The position numbers were made by a program, and so were the translations under genes. Of a stretch of 60,813 nt of DNA, positions 9,564-17,279 are shown one piece after another (position 1 is the first letter of the stretch; every line of letters begins with the position of its first letter). This stretch comes from a bacterium (lineage in GTDB: Bacteria; Bacillota; Clostridia; Lachnospirales; Lachnospiraceae). The notes below the pieces were generated by a model. The model searched no databases, was not told the DNA's origin, and saw only the letters and a program-made list of their open reading frames with translations. Where the stretch lies: NCBI GenBank assembly GCA_030535455.1, contig JAUNJY010000025.1, forward strand, positions 1 to 60,813, given 5' to 3'.

Positions 9564-10304
9564 TTACTTTTCTGCTTTTTGTTTATAGACACTTAAGCTT
9601 TCCCATAACAATCTTCGTTTTACTTCTCGTCCATGGGCAGGACAATAGAGCTTACACTTCATATTCAATAATTTTCTCCAAGAAGCAAGGATTTCACTAT
9701 CCTCTTCTCCAAACGGCGGATAAATGCTCCCTACCAGACTATGTACCATGGCATCTCCCACAATTGCAACTTCATGGTCCACGACAATGCTTACACTGCC
9801 TTCCGTATGGCCTTTTGTCTCTAATACGATTACATCCAGATTTTTAGCCTTCCCTATTTTTGTTACTGTTGTATAGGCCATATTTTCTCTCTGTTCCATT
9901 GGATAGGCGACACAATTACTTACCGGCATAAAAGAGGAATACAGCTTTGTCTTGTGAAGCATGATGCTGATCATCTTGGTCCAGATGTTTTTCCCGCCTG
10001 GCATAATGCATTTTCCACTAGTTAGCTGTTCTTGCTCCAATGCATGGACAAACACCTTTGCCTTATACTTTTTACTAAAATATTCTGCGTTCTCTACATG
10101 ATCTGTATGTACATGCGTGATAAAGATTGCATCTAATTTATGTATCCCCAGTTTATCTAACTTCTTTACCAGCTTCTTTCGATCTTGTATAACACCGGTA
10201 TCTACCAGGATATGGCTTCCTTCTTTTGTTATTAGGTAACAATTGCATCTCGATAACTCTAATCGATAAATCCTTGACATTTTTGTCGTAATCCATAATT
10301 TCAT
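9564..10304 (-). CDS. MBL-fold metallo-hydrolase
   Basis: Protein of 246 residues of the metallo-beta-lactamase superfamily. The metal-binding signature HxHxDH is visible in FITHVHTDHVENAEYF (about residues 80-95), followed by the downstream ligands in ETKGHTEGS, VGDAMV and CPAHGRE. There is no signal peptide, so it is likely a cytoplasmic hydrolase of unknown substrate. The ATG at 10304 has a GAGGT site 7 nt upstream and is better supported than a GTG at 10313. It forms a likely two-gene operon with the DUF2207 gene. Confidence 0.85.
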   Translation of the reverse strand: MKLWITTKMSRIYRLELSRCNCYLITKEGSHILVDTGVIQDRKKLVKKLDKLGIHKLDAIFITHVHTDHVENAEYFSKKYKAKVFVHALEQEQLTSGKCIMPGGKNIWTKMISIMLHKTKLYSSFMPVSNCVAYPMEQRENMAYTTVTKIGKAKNLDVIVLETKGHTEGSVSIVVDHEVAIVGDAMVHSLVGSIYPPFGEEDSEILASWRKLLNMKCKLYCPAHGREVKRRLLWESLSVYKQKAEK

Positions 10305-10364
10305 ATGCCGCACCTCTTATATACTATTATACCATTTATTATAGTTTTCACTGCAGTAAGTGTC

Positions 10365-10412
10365 AAATGGCACCCGATACGTTACTCAATTCTCATACCG
10401 GATGCCACTTCT
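10365..10412 (-). repeat. Imperfect hairpin after the DUF1540 gene
   Basis: GGCATCCGGTA and TATCGGGTGCC pair fully on the minus-strand RNA if two G-U pairs are allowed, with an outer AAGTG/CACTT stem. No U-run follows, so terminator function is uncertain. Confidence 0.4.
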
Positions 10413-10489
10413 ACTTATATTATCTTATTTTTTCTTTCGTATACTGAATGGACGGTCCAACATCCAGAATTCTCGTCGTATTTGTCTGC

Positions 10490-10684
10490 TTAGTTACAGC
10501 TACATCCGCTGCCACAGCCACAGTCTGATTTTAAATCAAAAGAATTACAATCTGTACATTCTTTTTGTGTTGGATTTTGTTCATGTGTACCTACTTGAAT
10601 TTTATCAAGTGTACAATAGTTATCAGCTTGTGCGTGATGGGAACAATTGTTAACTGTACATGCAATACTTGAGTTTTTTTCCAT
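10490..10684 (-). CDS. DUF1540 domain protein, Cys-rich
   Basis: Small protein of 64 residues with nine cysteines. The N-terminal part (IACTVNNCSHHAQADNYCTL, then DKIQVGTHE) matches the DUF1540 pattern, a short putative metal-binding module common in Clostridia; the tail CGCGSGCSCN adds five more Cys. The function is unknown. The ATG at 10684 has an AAAGGTG site 8 nt upstream; a GTG three codons earlier is less likely. Confidence 0.8.
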   Translation of the reverse strand: MEKNSSIACTVNNCSHHAQADNYCTLDKIQVGTHEQNPTQKECTDCNSFDLKSDCGCGSGCSCN

Positions 10685-10839
10685 TGTAATCACCTTTCCT
10701 TTTGGAATGGAATATCTATCTTTCGATAGTAGTTACCTTGAATATTCATGGTTCTTTTTTTACAAAAACAACTATAAATACTCACATAACTAGTATTACA
10801 AAATCAACTTTTATTATGCTAACAGCACTAGATTTTTCA

Positions 10840-11181
10840 CTATTCCCAGCTTTTCCAGATTTCTGGCTGATATCCAATGGTTGCCTTTTTTCCATTTCGA
10901 ACAATTGGCGTCTTCATTAACTTTGGATTTTCAAGAAGCTTTTCTTCCTTGTCTTCTTCTGCCAGATACGTAATTAGTGCAACTAAATCTTTGTCTTTGC
11001 AATTAGGGTCAATCAATTCTTCGTAACCGCCAACTGCCTGCTTTATGCTATTATATTCGCCTTTGCTAAGTCCTTTATCCATTAGGTCAATTCGTTGGAC
11101 TTTGACTCCTCTTTCTTTAAAATAACGTTCTGCCTTTTTTGTATCAAAACATTTGCTTTTTCCAAAAATCTGTATATTCAT
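10840..11181 (-). CDS. ArsC/Spx-like thioredoxin-fold protein
   Basis: Protein of 113 residues of the ArsC/Spx/YffB superfamily. It starts MNIQIFGKSKCFDTKKAERY, with a single cysteine (C11) where Spx has CxxC, and carries the family tail KLMKTPIVRNGKKATIGYQP. The fold is glutaredoxin-like. Neither arsenate reduction nor RNA-polymerase binding can be claimed: the cysteine context is CFDT, not the CxxC of Spx, and no ars genes are nearby. GGAGAATGAT precedes the ATG. Confidence 0.8.
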   Translation of the reverse strand: MNIQIFGKSKCFDTKKAERYFKERGVKVQRIDLMDKGLSKGEYNSIKQAVGGYEELIDPNCKDKDLVALITYLAEEDKEEKLLENPKLMKTPIVRNGKKATIGYQPEIWKSWE

Positions 11182-11241
11182 ATCATTCTCCTAGTCTGAT
11201 GTCATCTCTTTTTTTCATTTTACAAGCCATACTCTAAAGTT

Positions 11242-11592
11242 TCAACAAAAATCTGGCTTCTTAATCTGCTCTAATACATTTTCAAACTGAGCAATCAATA
11301 TGGACGTTTTCTTATGGAGCACCTTATACTCCCCACTCTTTCCTGCATACTCTAATTCCTTTGCCTGACTTGCAATACCTACTGCTCCAATCAGTGCAGC
11401 ATTACTCTTTAATGTATGGGCTTCAATTATGTACTCTTTGTATTCTTTTTGCTCCAGGCAAGCTAGTAGATGGTCTAACCGTTGTGGAACATATAACACT
11501 ATGCTTTCTAGTACTGTCTTGTATAACTCCTCGCTTCCACCACAATTAGCTATTCCTTCTTGTATATTAATGTCTATTATTTCCTGTTTCAT
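11242..11592 (-). CDS. Stand-alone HPt phosphotransfer protein
   Basis: Protein of 116 residues made of a single HPt four-helix bundle. The phospho-accepting histidine is in EAHTLKSNAALIGA (about H65). HPt proteins relay phosphoryl groups between receiver domains in phosphorelays. No histidine kinase or receiver gene is in the window. The gene is divergent from the FIST/coiled-coil pair and shares its intergenic region, which hints at a joint signalling role (inference). The ATG at 11592 has an AAAGGGAG site; the longer frame only reaches a TTG. Confidence 0.88.
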   Translation of the reverse strand: MKQEIIDINIQEGIANCGGSEELYKTVLESIVLYVPQRLDHLLACLEQKEYKEYIIEAHTLKSNAALIGAVGIASQAKELEYAGKSGEYKVLHKKTSILIAQFENVLEQIKKPDFC

Positions 11593-11693
11593 TGGTTCTC
11601 CCTTTATCGATTTCAAAATGATAGTATTATTATACTACTTTATTATCAAAAAAAGCCATAAACATAACAAAAAACAACTAAATAATTCCATTA

Positions 11694-11724
11694 TTGACTT
11701 TCTATTTCTCTTATTTTGTAGTAT
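11694..11724 (+). promoter_or_regulatory. Possible promoter of the FIST gene
   Basis: TTGACT followed after 19 nt by TAGTAT. The spacer is long, so the call is tentative. AAGGAGG at 11766-11772 is the ribosome binding site for the GTG start at 11782. Confidence 0.4.
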
Positions 11725-11781
11725 TATATAGAAGGCGATATGTTACATAACGTCTTATAACAACCAAGGAGGAAATTAGTA

Positions 11782-12921
11782 GTGAAACAAGAAGTAGCAT
11801 ATACACAAAACACATCAATACATGAAGCCATTACCGATTTGTGTGCTCAGCTTAAAAATCCACCTAGCACCTATCAGTTAGTTATTTTCTTTGCTAGTTC
11901 ATTGTACGATTTCCAAGCACTTTCCGATGAATTGACAAAGATCTTTTCCGACTCCAAAGTTGTCGGAGTAAGTTCAGGTGGCGAAATAACTAAACATGGA
12001 TTTACAAAACGCGGACTATTACTCACGACCATGTCAGATCCAACGACTCAAATTAGTGGAGTACTCGTTGATAATATAAATGCATTTCCAATCATACATA
12101 GACAAAAAATTCAATCCGCTCTTCGCGAAGCAAATATCGACCCCAAAGAACCTGGTTTTGAACAACATAGTTTTTCATTAGCCTTTATTAACGGCCTGGC
12201 CAACCTAGAAGAAGTCTTTCTTTCCATGGTCTACGCAGTAGTCGGCAGCAACGACTTTAAGTTGCTTGGTGCTTCCGCAGCGGATGATTACCGTTTCTTT
12301 AAAACCTCTGTCAGTCTAAATGGCAGGTGTTCTAACAATGGCGCCGTTCTCTTATTTATCAATACGAAGAAAAAATTCAAGTTCTACAAGCAGAATATTT
12401 ATAAGCCAACCGGTAAGACTTTGCAGATTACAAAGTCCGACATACAAAATAGAACGGTTTTAGAAATCAATAACAAACCGCCTCTTACTGCTTATGCAGA
12501 AGAACTTGGAGTCTCTTCCACAACGCTGATCAATACCATGTTAGACCATCCATTAGGCCGAACCTTTGGACATGAAACTTTTATAACTTCTTTAGCTGGT
12601 TTCAATCAGGATAAGACATTAAATATGCGTACCAGGGTATTTCCAAATTCTACTTTGGATATTCTGGAAACCGACGATATTGTGGCTGTCTGTAAGGATA
12701 CCTGTACACGCATGAAGAATGACTTTCCTAATCCTGGCTTTGTATTCTTCATTGTCTGCATTTGCAATTTTGTAGGCTATGACAAACGAAACTTATATGG
12801 TCCCATTAGTTCTCTGTATTCTGATACCTTTTCCACATTCTGCGGCTTTGCCAGCTGTGGCGAACAATTTAATCAGATGCATATGAGCCAGACTACGGTT
12901 GCACTAGTAATGGAGGAATAA
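11782..12921 (+). CDS. FIST sensory domain protein
   Basis: Protein of 379 residues with the two halves of the FIST module: FIST_N (about 30-210, including KVVGVSSGGEITKHGF) and FIST_C (about 225-360, ending near TFCGFASCGEQFNQMHMSQTT). FIST domains are thought to sense small ligands and usually sit on kinases, cyclases or chemoreceptors. Here the protein ends after FIST_C, so any output must come from a partner. The start is a GTG with a very good AAGGAGG site 9 nt upstream. One nucleotide separates it from the next gene, whose ribosome binding site lies in its last codons. Confidence 0.88.
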   Translation: MKQEVAYTQNTSIHEAITDLCAQLKNPPSTYQLVIFFASSLYDFQALSDELTKIFSDSKVVGVSSGGEITKHGFTKRGLLLTTMSDPTTQISGVLVDNINAFPIIHRQKIQSALREANIDPKEPGFEQHSFSLAFINGLANLEEVFLSMVYAVVGSNDFKLLGASAADDYRFFKTSVSLNGRCSNNGAVLLFINTKKKFKFYKQNIYKPTGKTLQITKSDIQNRTVLEINNKPPLTAYAEELGVSSTTLINTMLDHPLGRTFGHETFITSLAGFNQDKTLNMRTRVFPNSTLDILETDDIVAVCKDTCTRMKNDFPNPGFVFFIVCICNFVGYDKRNLYGPISSLYSDTFSTFCGFASCGEQFNQMHMSQTTVALVMEE

Positions 12922-12922
12922 T

Positions 12923-13795
12923 ATGATTTCAATTAAATCCAAAAGAAAAGAGACTACAATTTCATATGAAGAGACAAAACCACAGCTGCCCACGGAAACA
13001 AGGGAGCAGATCATTAATGGTGGCATCGACCTTGTAAATATCATCTATGACTATGTTGAACATGATTGTGTGGGCTTAAGCCATCTTACTTCCTCTATTG
13101 ATTGCTGTCTCACACAACAAGATATTAATGACAATATTCACTCCCTTCTTGGGAACCTTAGCGAAGCAAGTGCCTCTCTTTCAGAGATGATTGAGTTTCT
13201 TAAGACTGTTGTATTACAAAAAGCAGATACGATTCAAAACATACATATTACCTTAAATGGTATTAGTAAGCTTTCTGACGTACTCCGCGAGAATTGTAAT
13301 GAGTTTAAATCCAGCCATCTTGCAACGCTAGATTCCATTTATAAGCTGAAAGGACAAATTAAGCAGTGCAAAGAGTTTGTCACTGCAGATAATCTGCCAA
13401 TGCAGGCGTTGCTTACACAAATGGAAGAAGAACTTAAGCATCTAGAGTCCACTTTCTCCTCAGGATATGTTAAAAATGATCTTACCTTGTCAAAGCTTCC
13501 AGAGGTCAAACAGAATTCTATCATGTATTACAACGAAAGTATTTCACTTAAGGAAAAACTGAACATTTCCATTAATAGAATACACGAAATGATTGAACAG
13601 CTAAACAATATCAATATCAAGCTTGCAAAGACTGCCGAGATCACTCCATATTTAGATCAGTCCATTAAACTTACGTCCAATCTACAGGAACGGCTGACAA
13701 AACGAAAACAGGACAATTCCATTCTGTTAAGTGACTTAATCTCATTTTTAGTGCAGCTTAAAAGTATCTTAAACTTTTTAAAAGAGGAGTCCTAA
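12923..13795 (+). CDS. Predicted coiled-coil partner of the FIST protein
   Basis: Protein of 290 residues that I do not recognise. It is soluble and almost entirely helical, with long heptad-like stretches (about 70-180 and 200-285) and no membrane segment. It resembles the coiled-coil architecture of signalling proteins but lacks a recognisable methyl-accepting hairpin tip, HAMP, kinase or GGDEF motif. The tight spacing (1 nt) and shared ribosome binding region with the FIST gene indicate translational coupling and a common function. A direct output or scaffold role is inference. Confidence 0.75.
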   Translation: MISIKSKRKETTISYEETKPQLPTETREQIINGGIDLVNIIYDYVEHDCVGLSHLTSSIDCCLTQQDINDNIHSLLGNLSEASASLSEMIEFLKTVVLQKADTIQNIHITLNGISKLSDVLRENCNEFKSSHLATLDSIYKLKGQIKQCKEFVTADNLPMQALLTQMEEELKHLESTFSSGYVKNDLTLSKLPEVKQNSIMYYNESISLKEKLNISINRIHEMIEQLNNINIKLAKTAEITPYLDQSIKLTSNLQERLTKRKQDNSILLSDLISFLVQLKSILNFLKEES

Positions 13796-13826
13796 AACGC
13801 TAAGCGTTTTAAGACTCCTCTTTTTT
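13782..13826. terminator. Bidirectional terminator between convergent genes
   Basis: AAGAGGAGTC and GACTCCTCTT arms, with an inner AAAACGC/GCGTTTT stem, are followed by TTTTTT on the plus strand and a T-rich stretch on the minus strand. It serves the FIST operon and possibly the GNAT gene. Confidence 0.85.
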
Positions 13827-14325
13827 AGTTTTCTACTGCCATTTCGTAATAGCTCCAAATTTCATCTTTGTAGGGCACACAATGATCATGGAATGCAACA
13901 TCTTTAAATCCAGCTGATTTGTAACAATTACGTGCTATCTGATTATTGGCAAACACACATAACGTTACTTTCTTCATATTCATAGTATCAAACGCGTACT
14001 TTACTGCTAAAGATACGAGCTCTGTTCCAATCCCCTGTTTTCTTTGATTGGAGTCTACTAAAATATAAGATAAATGTACACAATCTGAACCTTTTTTGTT
14101 CTTCTTTATGGTGAGATGTCCAACCGGAATGTCATCTTCATTCACAGCTGTTAAGATAAGTCCATCTTTTCCGTCTGCAAAAGCCGCCTCATAAGCATCC
14201 ATTACTTCTGTCGTGAGTGGGTATACCATATGGTTCGTGCACCATTTAAAATGGCATCTTTCGTCAGCAATCCAGTTAATAACATAGTTACTATCACTTG
14301 ACTTATATGGTCGCAATCTAATCAT
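13825..14325 (-). CDS. GNAT-family N-acetyltransferase
   Basis: Protein of 166 residues covering one GNAT fold. The acetyl-CoA binding motif A is NQRKQGIGTELVSLAVKYAF (about 105-125), followed by the typical beta4-alpha4 region CVFANNQIARNCYKSAGF. The acceptor substrate cannot be predicted. It is a single gene, convergent with the FIST operon. Confidence 0.88.
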   Translation of the reverse strand: MIRLRPYKSSDSNYVINWIADERCHFKWCTNHMVYPLTTEVMDAYEAAFADGKDGLILTAVNEDDIPVGHLTIKKNKKGSDCVHLSYILVDSNQRKQGIGTELVSLAVKYAFDTMNMKKVTLCVFANNQIARNCYKSAGFKDVAFHDHCVPYKDEIWSYYEMAVEN

Positions 14326-14446
14326 ATTTTCTTATCTCCCTTTAAATTTGTTTCCATTTTCCAATTATTCTAGTTATATCCTTATATTATGCTATTCTTT
14401 CATTATAAGTTTTTGCCGAAAGCTTGTCTACAGTAATATAGCATAA

Positions 14447-14477
14447 AGAGGTTGCTCTTTTTTCCTAAACAACCTCT
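14447..14477. terminator. Hairpin, possible terminator
   Basis: AGAGGTTG and CAACCTCT arms with a 15-nt loop. On the plus strand ATTTTT follows; on the minus strand TTTATG follows, which is weak. It lies just after the CDF gene stop on the minus strand. Confidence 0.5.
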
Positions 14478-14502
14478 ATTTTTCATAAAAAACACATATT
14501 AC

Positions 14503-15408
14503 TTACTCAATTTTCATATTACAATCGGGATTTACATGAACCATACAATGTTTTACCATAAGAAATTCCTGTTCCACTTCATCATGAACCTTCTCGGCAA
14601 TCTGGTGGGATTCACGAAGGCTTAAGTTTCCATCTACAACGATTTCCACGTCCACATAGACCTTATCTCCAAACTTCCTGGTCTTTAAGATATCAATTCG
14701 AATAACCCCTTCTTGGTTTGTAATCTGATTTCTCATCTCTTCTTCTAAGTCTTTGTCACAAGACTCATCGATCATTTTACGTATTGCATCCGCAAATATG
14801 GATAACGCCGCCTTTACAATAAAAAAACAAATTCCAAGGCTGGCAACCTTATCTAAAATAGGAAACCCCATTCTTGCTCCGGCGATACCAATCAAACTTC
14901 CAATACTAGAAAGTGCATCCGAACGATGATGCCAGGCATCGGCCATCAATGCAGTGGAGTTCAGTTTTTTTGCAGCACTTCTTGTATACCAGTACATGAA
15001 TTCTTTCACTAGTATGGAGATTACTGCTGCAACCAGTGCTAGTCTCCCCGGAATGACCAGGTTCTGATATTTTCCTTCTATAATCTTTAGGATTGCCTCA
15101 TATCCAATAGCCCCGCCTGTTACAAATAAGATCACTGCCAGTATGATTGCCGCTACACATTCATATCGCTCATGTCCATATTGGTGCTCCTGGTCTGCCT
15201 CTTTTCCACTGATTTTCACACCTATAATTACTATTACGGTACTCATTACATCAGAAGCGGAGTGAATTGCGTCACTTACCATTGCTCCTGATTTTGCTAG
15301 TATTCCTGCAATAAATTTAAATACACTTAAAAGCAAATTGATGACAATGCTATCGACAGAAACTCTCATCGCCAGGTTCTTAGTAGAATGCCGACTTAAC
15401 CTTATTTT
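14503..15408 (-). CDS. Cation diffusion facilitator (CDF) transporter
   Basis: Protein of 301 residues with six predicted membrane helices and a C-terminal cytoplasmic dimerisation domain (about 205-300). Metal-site residues lie in the second helix (SDAIHSASDV) and fifth helix (ADAWHHRSDA) as HxxxD pairs, as in zinc-type CDF proteins, although the metal is not proven. It exports divalent cations using the proton gradient. The frame extends to an ATG at 15471 without a ribosome binding site. A TTG at 15408 has TGGAGGG 6 nt upstream and starts at the expected N terminus. Confidence 0.88.
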   Translation of the reverse strand, partial: KIRLSRHSTKNLAMRVSVDSIVINLLLSVFKFIAGILAKSGAMVSDAIHSASDVMSTVIVIIGVKISGKEADQEHQYGHERYECVAAIILAVILFVTGGAIGYEAILKIIEGKYQNLVIPGRLALVAAVISILVKEFMYWYTRSAAKKLNSTALMADAWHHRSDALSSIGSLIGIAGARMGFPILDKVASLGICFFIVKAALSIFADAIRKMIDESCDKDLEEEMRNQITNQEGVIRIDILKTRKFGDKVYVDVEIVVDGNLSLRESHQIAEKVHDEVEQEFLMVKHCMVHVNPDCNMKIE

Positions 15409-15584
15409 CAAATAAATCCCTCCAACTTCAAATTCATGAAACCAATTCGGCTTATGTAATGGAAGGAACATACTATTATTCTATTGTGTTACTAAGGATT
15501 TTGTTACAGTCGGATTTTCTTTGAAAGAAAAAAATAGCCAGATAAATCGCCAAGTACTACTGCCTAACTACTGATATAACGCAG

Positions 15585-15636
15585 ATATCCCATCTAATCA
15601 GCGGATAGCGTTCTGCATGCTGATCAGATGGGATAT
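15585..15636 (-). repeat. Long inverted repeat after the exchanger gene
   Basis: Two 18-nt arms (ATATCCCATCTGATCAGC on the minus strand) surround a 16-nt loop. The single mismatch becomes a G-U pair only in minus-strand RNA, which suggests selection in that direction. There is no clear U-run, so it may be an RNA stabiliser or a factor-dependent terminator. Confidence 0.55.
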
Positions 15637-15640
15637 GGTA

Positions 15641-16573
15641 TTATCTTAATAAATAAACTAAGTATCCTGCATAGCCAAGTAACATAACGACTCCTGCCGG
15701 ACGTCTAAGTGATTTTGTACGAATTACAGATACTAATAAAAGTACTGCTGCAGCAACTGCAATAATTCCATCAACGATGAATTTTGTCTGGAATTCTACC
15801 GGTGTGATCAATGCAGTTGTACCTACTACAAATAGGATATTGAACATGTTGCTTCCTACGATATTTCCAATTGCAATATCGGCTTTGCCTTTACGTGCTG
15901 CTGCAACCGAGGTACAAAGTTCAGGAAGGCTTGTTCCTAATGCAACGATTGTTAATCCGATAAAACGTTCTGTAAGACCTGCTTCTCTTGCTAATTCTTT
16001 TGCTGCATTTACAGAAACATTACTTCCGAAGATAATTAGGGCTACACCTAATATACTCATGAAAACTAGCTTTAACATGGAAGATTCATGATCTTCTTCC
16101 ACCACTTCCTCTTTTCCTTTTTTGGCCATATCTAAAAGGTATACGAGGTAGATAATAAAACCAATCCATAAAATAACGCCATCTAATCTTGAGATGCCGC
16201 CACCAGCCACTCCAAGTACTACAAGCAAGCCTGTAATAATGATCATATATGGAATTTCAAATTTTAATGTAGACATCTGAACTGCTACTGGAACGATCAC
16301 TGCAGTCACTCCAAGGATGACTAATATGTTCATAATATTACTGCCCACAACATTACCGATTGTGATACTTGCGCTTCCTTCTAATGCGGCTGTGATACTT
16401 ACTGCAGCTTCTGGAGCACTTGTCCCCATTGCAACAATGGTTAAACCAATTACAAGCTGTGGAATTCCATAACGTTCAGCAATCGCGGAAACACCATCCA
16501 CGAAGAAATCTGCACCTTTAATCAACATATAGAATCCAGCAGCAAGCAAAATAACTTGTACTAAAATATTCAT
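15641..16573 (-). CDS. CaCA-family calcium/sodium-type cation antiporter
   Basis: Membrane protein of 310 residues with about ten helices and the duplicated alpha repeats of the cation exchanger superfamily: GLTIVAMGTSAPEAAVS (about 43-60) and GLTIVALGTSLPELCTS (about 203-220), each followed by a GNxVGSN motif. Homologues are annotated as YrbG-type Ca2+/Na+ antiporters. The putative Mn2+ riboswitch upstream suggests that this copy exports manganese or responds to manganese stress. The riboswitch and start codon are separated by about 285 nt of repeat DNA. Confidence 0.9.
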   Translation of the reverse strand: MNILVQVILLAAGFYMLIKGADFFVDGVSAIAERYGIPQLVIGLTIVAMGTSAPEAAVSITAALEGSASITIGNVVGSNIMNILVILGVTAVIVPVAVQMSTLKFEIPYMIIITGLLVVLGVAGGGISRLDGVILWIGFIIYLVYLLDMAKKGKEEVVEEDHESSMLKLVFMSILGVALIIFGSNVSVNAAKELAREAGLTERFIGLTIVALGTSLPELCTSVAAARKGKADIAIGNIVGSNMFNILFVVGTTALITPVEFQTKFIVDGIIAVAAAVLLLVSVIRTKSLRRPAGVVMLLGYAGYLVYLLR

Positions 16574-16632
16574 TTGTTTCCTCCATTTATTATACTTCTT
16601 ATGTTTCCCCGGCTTTTTGAGGGCGATTTTTA

Positions 16633-16667
16633 ATACATAGGAGGCTTCTCGAAGAAAAGTTTCCTAT
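16633..16667 (+). repeat. Truncated copy of the ATACATAGG hairpin repeat
   Basis: ATACATAGGAGGCTTCTC then GAAGAAAAGTTTCCTAT, nearly identical to the hairpins at 16821-16859 and 60693-60731 but missing the last bases of the right arm. The preceding 20 nt look like a decayed version of the terminator stem that precedes the other two copies. Confidence 0.7.
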
Positions 16668-16725
16668 CAATTAAAAAGTGTCTTTGACGCTCTCAACTTC
16701 CCTTCCCTCAATCCCCCGGGAGAAG

Positions 16726-16859
16726 ACACTTTGCCGGCGCCGAACCTGGTCGCGCTAGCGACATTCTCCTGTCAGGTGAGTGTGCATCTTGGCTTTCTGT
16801 TTTTTAGCAAGCCTTTTTTTATACATAGGAGGCTTCTCGAAGAGAAGTTTCCTATGTAT
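16726..16859 (+). repeat. Dispersed structured intergenic element, copy A
   Basis: About 134 nt that align closely with 60600-60731. Shared blocks are ACACTTTGCC, GCGCCGAAC, GGTCGCG, GCGACAT, GTGAGTG, GGCTTTCTG and the 39-nt hairpin ATACATAGGAGGCTTCTC..CCTATGTAT. The element contains a GTCGC/GCGAC mini-hairpin, a GGCTT/AAGCC terminator-like stem followed by TTTTTTT, and the final hairpin. An upstream arm at 16678-16685 (AGTGTCT) pairs with AGACACT at 16724-16730, as in the other copy where the arm sequence differs. Confidence 0.8.
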
Positions 16860-16900
16860 AAAAAAAAAGACTTTTAGCACCAATTAGTGCTAAAAGTCTT
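16859..16900 (-). terminator. Riboswitch-linked intrinsic terminator
   Basis: Perfect 14-bp hairpin (AAGACTTTTAGCAC and its complement) followed by nine T on the minus strand. Its first arm overlaps the 3' strand of the putative riboswitch P1 helix, so ligand binding would compete with termination. Confidence 0.85.
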
Positions 16901-16986
16901 GTTCTCGATCACAATAGAAGATGAGTGTGTAACCACGATTTGCATCGGGGTATGTTGATTACACATTAAAACTACTCCCTCTTAAC
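16891..16986 (-). promoter_or_regulatory. Putative yybP-ykoY manganese riboswitch aptamer
   Basis: On the minus strand the RNA starts TTAAGAGGGAGTAG, matching the conserved GGGGAGUAG box. It continues through a GTGTAA/TTACAC stem enclosing CAACATAC and a CGAT/ATCG hairpin, and ends with the GATCGAGAACAAGAC box followed by CTTTTA, which pairs with TAAGAG as P1. These are the hallmark boxes of the yybP-ykoY class. The overlapping terminator fits an ON switch in which Mn2+ prevents termination. The downstream gene is the CaCA exchanger. The call rests on recalled consensus and needs a covariance-model search. Confidence 0.72.
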
Positions 16987-16993
16987 AAACTTA

Positions 16994-17021
16994 ATTATAC
17001 AGATATTTTATGACTTTTCAA
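16994..17021 (-). promoter_or_regulatory. Promoter of the riboswitch/exchanger transcript
   Basis: TTGAAA, 16-nt spacer, TATAAT on the minus strand. The predicted start lies a few nucleotides before the riboswitch 5' box. Confidence 0.65.
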
Positions 17022-17147
17022 TACTTTTATGTCTATAAAATAGAATAATTCGTCATTTCTAATTTAGGCACCACTACTATAATTTACTCATTTATTTCTT
17101 ATTATACAGTATCGGTCAAAATTTGCGCTCCATATAAAGAGACAAAA

Positions 17148-17204
17148 CAAAAAGCTACAAGTAACTGGATGAGATATGAGAGATCTACCAGCTACTGTAG
17201 CTTT
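17148..17204 (-). terminator. Terminator after the aminotransferase gene
   Basis: AAAGCTAC/GTAGCTTT with a further GTA/TAC and CTGG/CCAG stem. On the minus strand TTGTTTTG follows. It lies about 135 nt downstream of the stop codon. Confidence 0.6.
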
Positions 17205-17222
17205 ATTAAAAGGGGAGAGTTT

Positions 17223-17279
17223 ATGAAAAACTTAAGCAATTTGCTTTGCTTCGTTGCTTCGTTTCTATGTTTATTATGA
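17223..17279 (+). CDS. Possible 18-residue hydrophobic micropeptide
   Basis: An ATG with an excellent AAGGGGAG site opens a short frame encoding MKNLSNLLCFVASFLCLL and then stops. The peptide is hydrophobic like a small membrane peptide. It follows a hairpin, and no promoter was identified. It could be chance; evidence is limited to the ribosome binding site and composition. Confidence 0.25.
   Translation: MKNLSNLLCFVASFLCLL

Noticed and set aside
10840-11181. Arsenate reductase
   Set aside because: ArsC-fold proteins of this length have several functions; the active-site context and lack of ars genes do not support arsenate reduction.
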